From Cyclospora cayetanensis (Eukaryota; Apicomplexa; Conoidasida; Eucoccidiorida; Eimeriidae): a stretch of 64,000 nucleotides of DNA. The DNA lies in contig NW_020312480.1 in the NCBI RefSeq assembly GCF_002999335.1, positions 186,001-250,000 on the forward strand, in the 5' to 3' direction. Numbering within the stretch: position 1 is the first letter of the stretch; the number at the start of each line of letters is the position of its first letter. The notes below the pieces were generated by a model. That model saw only the letters and a program-made list of their open reading frames with translations, had not been told where the DNA came from and searched no databases. Of the stretch, positions 23,556 to 32,087 are shown one piece after another. A program made the translations under genes and the position numbers.

Positions 23556-25666
23556 CGCTGCTGCCGCTGTCGGCTCTGCGGTGAAGAGGGGACTCCATGA
23601 AGGCTGAGAAGCTGCTTCTCAGCACACGCATGCCTTTGCTTCTCTGCAGCCGCTGCAACTGCTGCTGCAGCTGGCGGTGCATGTTTCGGGTGTCTCGCCA
23701 GTCGAATAACTCGTCCTGCCTGCCGTGAATGAAGAGGCAGCTGCAGCAAAAGTCAGGTCGCACCAAGTCACTCGCGACAGGCCAGACGGAGCGAGAGATC
23801 ACGAGAGACGCAGCAGCCGCGGGAACAAAACTCTTAGCGGCCGCGCGAATCGAAGTGTATGGACACTGCAGCACAATGCCGCCAAGATTGTAGAGATTCA
23901 CTGATCCGCACACGCCCCTGCACGTGCTGCCACTGTTGCTGCAGCAGCCGCTGCTGCCGCAAGCGCCTTCGCATCTCCGGAGACACTTGGTGGGGAGAGT
24001 AGCGGCTGCCGCTGCTGCCTGAGCAGCGACGACTGCTTCAGGGACGGCTGTGCTGGGAGGCACCAGTGCAGACGCAGTTCCTGCGGCTGCTGCCGCTGCA
24101 GAGGCACGTAGATTGCTGCATAGGACGGGGAAAAAAGTCGACGGCGGCAGCTGCACGAAGCCACTGCTGCTGCTACTGCTGCTAGTAGTGCTACTGCTGC
24201 TAGTAATGCTACTGCTAGGAGTGCTACTGCTGCTGCTGCTAGTAGTGCTACTGCTGCTAGTAGTGCTACTGCTGCAATCACGCTCCTTCTGGCAGTCGAG
24301 TTGCTGCTGATGGAGGCAGGCCATAAGACGCCTCTGCAAGCGCACCCCCCTCCCGTGCTGCTGGCGTTGCTGCTGCCGAAATCCAGCGGAGAAAGCAGCA
24401 GCAGCACGCGTGACAGGTCCAGTGCCGATGCTGCACCCCCAAAGAACAACGCGGCAGGCTGGCCAGCGCAGCTGCAGCAGCGCAAAGACGAGCACTGACT
24501 GCATGCAGAGATCTACAGTCTCCTCTGTGGCTTGCCCTGCAGCACGCCCACTCACAGCAGCGAGACACACAGCAGTGAGACAGACAGACACCCATTCACA
24601 CATGTAAAAAACGCAGTGCCTGCCCTATAGCTGCCGTTGGTGCTCTATGTCTACTACTATCCACTCCCTCTTGTACTGTAAAATTCCGCTATGTGCTGGC
24701 TCCCCCGCGACTACCCAAACGAAACACGCATGCACAACCAGCGCTAGCTGCTCGCGAACCCTGAGAGAGGCCATATCCGGGGTAATCGAACGCGAGGATA
24801 GCCACCCCCGTCTTCTTCTGCGTTTCCTGCAGCAAGGGAAGAACGTCGCGCAAGTCGCTGCCGTTCCCATGAGCGTAAATCAGCAGGAAAGGACAAGAGG
24901 CTGCCGTCGCTGCAGACCGCAAAGATGAGACTGCAGCGTGAGCTGCCTCCAAAATTTCCGGTGCAGAAGTGGCTGCAGAGCTTGTTGTTGCTGCGGAGCT
25001 GAAGCTCGCAGTGTTGCTGTCTTCAGTTCTGCTGCAGCTGCATTGAGTGCTCCCTGCGGCTCTTGTTGCTGCAGCGCTGCTGGTCCCTGATACAGAGTGA
25101 GGAGCACGGGGTGTATAGACACAGCAGCAGCTGCAACTGCTGTCGCAGCAATAGCCTCCTAATTCGGAGTCCAGACTTAGCTGTCTCCGTATTCGCTCTG
25201 CTGCTTCACTCTGTACCGCATACAGCTGCTGCAGCGCCGATTCCACCAGAGCTTTGACCAAAAGCTGTTGCTGCTGCTGAAGCTCTTGCTGCTGCTGAAG
25301 CTCTTGCTGCTTCTGCTGAAGCTCTTGTTGCTGCTGCTGAAGCTCTTGTTGCTGCTGCTGAAGCTCTTGCTGCTGCTTCTCGTGATGCGGCTCCCTCAAT
25401 TGGCTGTTCAATATCTTGAGGAGGGAACGCTGCGTGGCGAGGAGCTGAAGGAGTTGGTGCTGCTCGTTAGCTGGCAGCAAGAATGCCGAGATTCCCTTCG
25501 CCTTGCCTGAGTCATTATTGCTGTCGCTGCTGTTGCTCTGCAGCAGCGGGATGATGATCTGTTGGGGGAAGGACAGAAAGTCGTACGAGCTGCTTTCCCC
25601 AGACCGAGGGAACATACCCCGATTGACGAGGCTCTTGAAAAAAGCCATGAATCGGAGCCACCACAA
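19714..25666 (-). CDS. Giant alpha/beta hydrolase (ABHD17/Bem46-like) with low-complexity expansions
   Basis: A serine hydrolase of the family that holds ABHD17 depalmitoylases and Bem46. Exon 1 is 25666-24760 and exon 2 is 24536-19714, joined in phase 1 across a GG|GTTCGC donor and a GCTGCAG acceptor. The join restores DYPGYGLSQGQATEETVDL. The protein is about 1909 residues. Order: FFKSLVNRGMFPRSG near the N terminus, a Q/E-rich coiled stretch (about 95-135), PFLLIYAHGNGSDL (oxyanion strand, about 259), the nucleophile elbow VVLWGCSIGTGP (Ser about 338), a Ser/Thr/Ala insert, LGGIVLQCPYTS, FIHGRQDELFDW (acid Asp about 577), a second Ser-rich insert, and THSSFDWGKDVLIPL (His about 702). Some 1200 further residues have long Gln, Ser and Ala runs and no domain I recognise. 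All triad residues are present. The 3' end is uncertain, because a strong donor follows 19735 just before the stop. Confidence 0.85.
21896..21958 (-). repeat. CAG tract encoding poly-Gln
   Basis: A mixed CAG/CAA tract on the minus strand encodes about 20 consecutive Gln residues in the hydrolase C-terminal region. Interruption by CAA and the frame match suggest selection at the protein level as well as slippage. Confidence 0.9.
24160..24276 (-). repeat. Imperfect AGC/AGT tract encoding Ser/Thr
   Basis: CTGCTGCTAGTAGTG-type units on the plus strand read as SSSTTSSSS repeats on the coding minus strand. This is the insert separating the nucleophile Ser from the next hydrolase strand. Confidence 0.85.
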
Positions 25667-26753
25667 TTTGTGATTCTGCCACCCCTTGCGTCATTTCAGC
25701 AGCCAGGGCTGCTAGACACGTTCGACACGTCTCTGTAGCGAAGCGCTAGACACGGACAAGGAGGAATCGGCGAGCCGCTGTCTGCTGCCGGCCCGCAGAG
25801 GATAGTTGTTGCGAGCGCTTCCTTGAAGCGTGGGATCTGTGTGAAGGCGCTAGTGAGAGCTTCTGCGGCGTATCCGGCTGTCAGGAGGTCGCTCTACGCA
25901 GTGCTCATGTAGAGGGGTACTTTTCAACACAAGTTCATGAACTGCTCTGGCATGCGCAGCGCAGGCTCCCAAAACAGCGCGCGACTCACGCAACATGAGG
26001 GAATTCCACCAGTTTCATGAGTACCTGTGCAACTGCAGCTGCTAGCGAGTCCTCTCCGACGGCGGGGCTGGTGGGAGCTCTCATGACGGATCTGTTAGTG
26101 CTTGCCGATGCCTTCATGTTGGTGGTGCTCCTACAATGCATTTAAGTGCGTTGTAAACGTGACAGGTGAAATATTCTGAAGAGAGCAGCGATGGCGGTCG
26201 CAGGACTGCGCATGGCTGCGTTCTGAGTGCAGCTCTTCCGTTGTGATGTGGCGGTAGCAGCTGCAGGTGCAGAACGGCGCTCTAGGCAGGAGAAAATCTG
26301 CACGTTTTTACAGAGTTCATATTTTTGCTGCTGCTGCTGTTGCGTCGGGGCAGCAGCTGGCGGTATGGCTGCGCTTTTTCATGCATGTACAAGTCCGCTG
26401 TCTTTGGCGTCTCTGTTGCGCCCTCGCTTCCAAGGAAGAGCAATAATGCAGGCGCACAAATTCCTCGGCACCCTCTTAGCGGCAGCCTAAGCAGCGGAAA
26501 CCTCCAACCGCACGTAATTGCAGGAGCAGCATCGCATGAAACCTCTTCACCCGATTTTGCAACGCCCAGGCGCTGCAGTATCAGAAACGTTCGTGTGCGG
26601 TTGCGCGGCTGCCCCGCCACTAGAGGCGTCCATATTTTACTCCTCCTCGATCGTGTTTGAACACTGCAACGTCCCCCAGACTTCATACTGCACGAGCCAC
26701 TCATCAGCAGTGACACCTCCAGTCTCGAGCTTCGCGACTTTCGCGCCATCGCG
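25667..26753. other. Divergent promoter region (hydrolase / PP2C)
   Basis: About 1.1 kb separate two head-to-head start codons, so both promoters and 5' leaders should lie here. I see no conserved motif that I can name. Upstream non-coding exons cannot be excluded. Confidence 0.5.
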
Positions 26754-29700
26754 ATGCAGCAGCCCCTAGGAGATGGTGGCTGGTGCTCGCCAAGCGACTT
26801 GTGGGATGCGCCTGAGGGGTGCAGCAGCAGCGAGCCCGAAGTCACCAGCAGGACTGCAGTGCAACGCGGTCGCACGGAGGCGGGGAACTGCCACTCTGTG
26901 TTGGTTATCCACGGCACCAGCAGCAGACGTGGAGGCGCGCATCTGAATGAGGATCGCCTCTCAATCGCTCAGTGGCCTGTCTCAGGGGCTTTCCCGGAAG
27001 GCAGCAGTAGCATCAGCAGTAGCAGCATCAGCAGCAGCAGTAGCAGCAGCAGTAGCAGCGGGAAGCTTCAGCACCAAGATGCGTTGAACGACAACGAGCC
27101 TACCTACAGCTTCACCGATGTGTCTCTTTCTACGTCTCCCAGCAGCAGCATCACTACGGCGCTTGGAGCCTTGGAACTGCCGCTGCTGCAGCAACACACA
27201 AAAGTACTGCCAGGCTTCCAGCAGCAGCTACGTCAAGATTCGCTGGAGTGGTGGGGTGGCAGCGGAAGCAGCTCGCCGTCCTCCCTTCCGTCCAGCTCTG
27301 TCTCCTGCGTCACTTCCCCCCAGTGGTCTGGCTCGATCGATGCGCCTCAAGTGCAAGTCGGGGCTTTTGTGCTCCCCCCCACATCCCCGCCTGTCGGCTC
27401 AGCGGCAGAGAAGTTTTCTCCCGCTGCAGCAGCGGCTGCAGCTAAGTTTCCCGAGGCGGAAACAATGGGAGCTCTGGATACCCCCGCCCCCTCTGCTGAC
27501 GGTTTTTCCGGCCCTGCACGCGTTTGTTTACGTCGTCCTGGTGTCTTTCCCGTGCTTTTTTCTTTGGAATCTTCGGAGGAACAGCCCCTTGAGCAGCAGC
27601 CAGCGTCTGCCTTCCCGCCGGGGAGCGCCGCGGGAGGCTTCGCAGGATGCTGCCGTGGAGTCTCTGCCTGTTGCAGGCTCACGGAGGAGGCTGCTGTAGC
27701 GTCAGAAGCAGCAGCGGAGGAGCAGACGGGGGTGAGCGAGGGGGGCCCCCCCGGGCCGGCGGGGGCCCCCCCCGCCTTGGAGCCTCCGGTGATGTCCGTC
27801 GACGCTGCCCTTGCAGCTCTCGTAGAAGGGCGGCTGAGTCTTCCGAGCCGTCAGCAGCAGCAGCGGAGACTCTCCCATGCGGCTGCACCGTGCGAAGGGT
27901 GGGGAGTCTCCGTGTCTGCTGCATGCAGCAGACACGGAGACTCCCCTGCGGCGGCGGCAAGTGAAGAGGACGCCGATGCCACCAGCGAGATCCTCGAAGC
28001 ACAAGGCAGTCTGGAAGGAACCGCTGTAAGGGCCTGCGGAGAAGCTCGCGAACTGCAGAAGCAAAGCGCCGCCCGCCCCTCCAGCTTTTTGATGAGTGTC
28101 TTTGATGGGCACGACTCGGATGTTGCCTCCGAGTTTGCTTCTCTAGCGTTGCCACTGCTCGCTGCCAAGCGCCTCCCCCCCCACATCACTAGTGGCCAGG
28201 AGCAAGAAGTTGCTGCAGCCGCTGCTGCCGTCTTCGCCGCTCTAGACGAAGCCTTCAGGTAGGCATTTCGTGCGCTCCGCTGGCAGCAACACTTTGGCCT
28301 TCCACCCCTGCAAGAACTAGCCGTGCCATGGCACAGATGACTCCTGCCGATGCTTTTTCTCAGGAAGAGGTGTACCGCCATCGAGAACGTCTCAGGAACC
28401 GCTTGTACCAGCGGATGCTGCGCTATCAGCGCCTTCATTCAAGGACCTCACTTGTTTGTGTTCAACTTGGGAGACTGCCGGTGCGCCTTTTTAGCCCTTG
28501 GAGACATCAACGAGCCGGACGCCCTTCCAGCTTCTGCGGATGCAGCAGAGGAACAGCAACAACAGCAGCAACAGCAGCAACAACAGATGGAGAGTAAAGA
28601 CTCCTGTACACAACCCGCAGGAAAGGATGGCTTAAACAAACTGCGCAGGAAAGGTTTTTCTGACCTCCCCAAGCACAGCACACCCGGCAGCAGCAGCAGG
28701 AATACAGGTCACAGAGAAATAATGCTGACAGTTTGTCGTTCGTCGCCGTCTCTTCGTGCTGCTCTAAGGCGTGCGGGTGCAGGTGTCTCTGCGGCTTCCC
28801 CCCAAGACGAAGGAGAAACGCAGACGCCAGTGGTTGTCACGTGGGAGCAGAAGCCTTATTCGCAGGTGCTGCCGCCTCCGCAAGCAGACCCCTTTGCTGC
28901 CCCTCCCCAGTCCCCTTCTCTGGCTCTGGAATCCTCTAGGCTGTTGCAGCTTGCCAGCAGCAGCAGCAGCATGGACTGCAGCACCTGCAGCAGTTCCTTC
29001 GCTGGCTGCGGGAGAGCGACTAGCAGTTGCTCCGACGTCCAGTTGGTCCCGCCTGCTGCGGGGGGCACGGCTTGCGAAGATTCTTTTCTTCCCGACAATG
29101 ACATCCATAGCAGCAAGCTTCGCATAGAATCCGCTGCCGGAGAACTAGGGGGGAAGAAGCCAGGGATCACTTTCCACTGGCTAAGCCGTGATCTCAGGGC
29201 AAGTGCGCCCTACGAACTGCAGCGCCTCCGTTCCCTGAATGCCACAGTGGAGGGTGGCAGACTGGGGGGTATCCTTGAGCCTTCCCGCACTGTGGGAGAC
29301 TTCGACATCAAAGACAGTCAGCCTAAGGGGGCACTTTCCGCGCAGCCAGAGGTTGCATATTTGCATCTGACTACTCCAGGCTTGCTGCTGCTTGCGTCGG
29401 ATGGCTTCTGGGATTTTGTGGGGCCTGGAGAAATTCTTAAATGCTTGCAACAAGTGCAGGGTGTCTGGAGGCCTATTGTCAAGATAGCGCAGCAGCAGAT
29501 GCAGCAAGCACAACAGCTGCTGCTGCAGGAGCCTGAAGGTTGCAGTGGTCTTGCTTTTGCTGCTCCAGGCTGCACTGGCATCCAACAATGTAATAGCTCC
29601 ACGCCAAAGACAGGTCAGGAGATGGCTGGCGCCACATCGTGCACAGAGGCCTTTCCCTATGTTCCCACGGCTGCTGCGCTCTCCCGTTTGGGCGACAAGT

Positions 29701-29828
29701 TACTGAGAAGAGCTAAACGCCTCGGAAGCGATGATGATACTACGTGTGTCGTGGTTTTTCTGAAGCCCCTCTCGCATGAGGAATGCCCTCTGTTTTCCCC
29801 TGCAGCAGCAGCTGCTGAGGGGCTTTAA
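26754..29828 (+). CDS. PP2C-family (PPM) protein phosphatase with large inserts
   Basis: A Mg/Mn-dependent serine/threonine phosphatase. Exon 1 is 26754-28258 and exon 2 is 28364-29828, joined AG|G across a 105-nt GT-AG intron. The predicted length is 989 residues. Metal-site motifs in order: HLNEDR (about 64), MSVFDGHDSDVASEFA (about 448), TSGCCAISAFIQG and FVFNLGDCRCAFL (after the intron), LSRDLRASAPYELQRL, GGILEPSRTVGDFD, LLLASDGFWDFV, and a final SDDDTTCVVV. All expected metal-binding Asp/Glu positions are present. The spacer between HLNEDR and DGH is about 380 residues rather than about 20, and is filled with Ser, Pro, Ala and Gln. A second insert follows the GD motif. A perfect 46-bp palindrome lies in the first insert. 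The substrate and cell location are not evident. Confidence 0.9.
27901..27946. repeat. Perfect 46-bp palindrome in the PP2C coding sequence
   Basis: Each 23-nt half is the exact reverse complement of the other with no spacer. The centre is CTGCATGCAG and the ends are GGGGAGTCTC / GAGACTCCCC. The next base pair outward (27900 t, 27947 t) breaks the symmetry. It is in frame and therefore encodes the same peptide on both strands (GVSVSAACSRHGDSP). Confidence 0.97.
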
Positions 29829-30043
29829 AGAGAGGCAGCATATTGCGCAGCTGCAGCGGTATAACCGCTGTAGCGAATGCGCTCGTACAGCCGCAGATTC
29901 TCCGGTTCCATGTGTCCTGGTAGTGCATACACAATATTGCTAGGAACAGTTTGAACTGCAGAAGCTGCCAAACGAGCCCGAAGACATGGGGTGTGTGTAC
30001 ACTGTGTGATCATTGGCAAGGGCCTCCCCCTGCTAAAATGCAC
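29825..30043 (-). CDS. 72-residue ORF overlapping the PP2C stop, candidate
   Basis: A complete ORF (MHFSRGRPLPMITQ...) with a basic N terminus lacking acids, followed by a non-repetitive tail containing SNIVYALPGHMEPEN and LYERIRYSGYTAAAAQ. The first half resembles a mitochondrial presequence. The second half reads like a folded protein and uses no CAG tract. Its TAA (29825-29827) overlaps the PP2C TAA (29826-29828) tail to tail, which is unusual and argues for caution. It could be the last exon of a longer minus-strand gene, because CTTCTGCAG at about 29967-29975 is a usable acceptor. I recognise no family. Confidence 0.4.
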   Translation of the reverse strand: MHFSRGRPLPMITQCTHTPCLRARLAASAVQTVPSNIVYALPGHMEPENLRLYERIRYSGYTAAAAQYAASL

Positions 30044-30209
30044 TTGGGTGACTCTTGTATTTTTCTGTGCGTTTAAGCTTTATCGCTGTCTGCTGGTAGA
30101 CAAGCAGTGCGCACACCCAATGAGGGGCTAACATGCACATCTGTATCCTGAGGCAGGCGGTAAGGGTAGTTCGTCGGTGTTTCTTCTTTCGAGCGTGCTA
30201 CCCTGAAAA

Positions 30210-30876
30210 TGTCTCGATTATCATCTGGCAAGTGCAGCCAGGCCCGTGAACGCTTCCGGGAAAACAGACGATATCACCATATCTGTACGTATTTTCTTAC
30301 GTCGCATTATTGCTTGTGCTTCCTGGGGCCTCTCGCCCTGTGGTTCTTGCTGGCTTAGCGCACATGGCATCTGCGTAGAGGTTGGGTGTTTCTTCGAGCC
30401 ACTGGAGACGCTGCCCCTCATAGCATGCTTCAGAGCAGTGCCTGACTTGATGGCGAGATGCAGAGCAATAGTTTTGGAGCGGCGGACACATTCGACAGTA
30501 GAGCTGTGGATGATATTAGGCGTCTACTTGCGCACGACGCACTTTTCAAATTATGGGTGCTGCTGGCAAAGGAGATGACTTTCATTTTGACGAAGGAGTC
30601 ATGCACGAGATTTTCAAAAAGGCACATGTATTCAGTCGCATGCATATCTCTCAAGCAGGGGACTGCTTGCAAAAGCTTAAAGTAACACTAGCAGTCACTG
30701 GCCATTCCCTTTGCAACAAGCCGACACAATAAGATCTTTCGACATCGCTTCCACGTCAATCGAACTGTGTTTCACTTCGACTCCAGGACCTGCCGTTTGC
30801 CCGGGAGCAGCTTTGTGGAGGAAGCTGCGGCAGCGAGCGCCAATGGGGTTGGCAGTTGCTAAAAACGGGGGGCTAG
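30210..30876 (+). CDS. Possible small multi-exon gene, structure unresolved
   Basis: Several protein-like segments follow one another on the plus strand. One is an ATG at 30210 (MSRLSSGKCSQARERFRE) ending at a strong GTACGTAT donor. A second is a frame around 30430-30560 (AVPDLMARCRAIVLERR). A third runs from an ATG at 30555 (MGAAGKGDDFHFDEGVM ... LQKLK), followed by GTAACA and a phase-compatible acceptor (ACTCCAG at about 30785) into DLPFAREQLCGG, ending TAG near 30876. I could not join all segments in phase, and a minus-strand frame overlaps. Treat this as a pointer to coding potential, not a gene model. Confidence 0.3.
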
Positions 30877-31829
30877 CGCGGGTGGCAGTAGCTTGAGTTG
30901 CTTACGTAGCAGATAGAGTCGCCTTCGGATGCCAGTGTGCACCTTGGCAATGTGTAGTTCACATTACTTGTTGTTAAGTTATAGAGAGCTTGGCCGGGGA
31001 AGCATGTGGTCGTCTAAAAGAGGGCCGGCGAACCATGCATGATCGCATCAGAGCTTCTTTGCTACCTATCTTTACGGGTTGCGCTCCTTTGAGCATTTCG
31101 AAGGGACATAAATCTCTGACTTCGTTCCGCAATACGCATCGCCCTGAATACCTGTTTCACGAAATGCTCCTGTTTTGCTAGCGTGCACCTGCTTCCTTTC
31201 TGTGCAGAACATAGAACTTGAACTCTTCACTCCTTGTTCTGCACATGTCTTGAAACATTTCAATAGGCAACGTATAAACTTTATGCTTCGCTGCTCTTGT
31301 TTGTCTAGAGCATGTATGGTGGCGGCAATACAACTTGATTACCCTGTTTGGGGGTTGGTATACAGTATACAGCTGATTTAATACTTCTGCGCATGCAAAA
31401 TACTGCTTCGTTTTCAAGCCTTCTTGCAGAACGTACCGGCGTCAGGTGGTACAAAGTGTATTTCATGCCCTTGCCCTGACAGCTGTATACTGTTTGTTGA
31501 GCATGCAGGTATCATTAACCGGACTTTAGTTAATTGAAAACTCCTCATAATGGCAGCTTGCAAAGGCAGTTGCCGTTCATTTATATTGCCTTCCTTGTAG
31601 CCCCTGAGCTCTGCGGTCGGCATGGCCTCAAAGAACAATGAGAACTATTTTGGAAAAATGATAGAATTTTCTTTGAATTGGGTTGAACGTTTTGTCTCCT
31701 GGTTTCTTTAGTGAAACTGTGACAGACACGTTCGCTGACAGCGGCCTACATCCTGAAGTATGCTTCACAGAGAGGTCTACAGATTCATGAATGGGAAGCA
31801 CATATATTGGCTTATTCTCCCTACAATTC
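30877..31829. other. Intergenic, no gene seen
   Basis: Short ORFs without motifs. No CAG repeats. Confidence 0.5.
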
Positions 31830-32087
31830 TTAAATGCAATGAACTCCAGACCGCCAAAGCTCTTCTAGCCTTGCAGAGGCATCCAACCGTTGCTCTGCAC
31901 AGCTGCTAACATAGCCTTTGATAACCTTCTTTGTGCTGGCTGCGAAAAGCTCACGGCCGACAAGCCACTTTAAATATTCGCATTTCGCAGACCTTGCTGC
32001 GCAGGCGAAAGGACCGTGTGGAGGTGGAGGAAACATAGTGCCGTAAAAGTGCTGAGTTTCAGGATATTGAGCGTCGAAGACACACAA
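31830..32087 (-). CDS. 85-residue ORF of unknown function, candidate
   Basis: An intronless ORF with balanced composition (MCVFDAQYPETQHFYGTMF...) and a predicted helical second half (CEYLKWLVGRELFAA, EQRLDASARLEELWRSG). No repeats, transmembrane helix or known motif is present. In a region where most frames look random, this one reads like a protein. It may also be one exon of a larger gene, but no flanking exons were found. Confidence 0.37.
   Translation of the reverse strand: MCVFDAQYPETQHFYGTMFPPPPHGPFACAARSAKCEYLKWLVGRELFAASTKKVIKGYVSSCAEQRLDASARLEELWRSGVHCI

Noticed and set aside
21191..24310. Several Leu/Ala/Cys-rich plus-strand ORFs
   Set aside because: They are shadows of CAG tracts in the hydrolase exon. 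CTG reads as Leu, Ala or Cys on the opposite strand.
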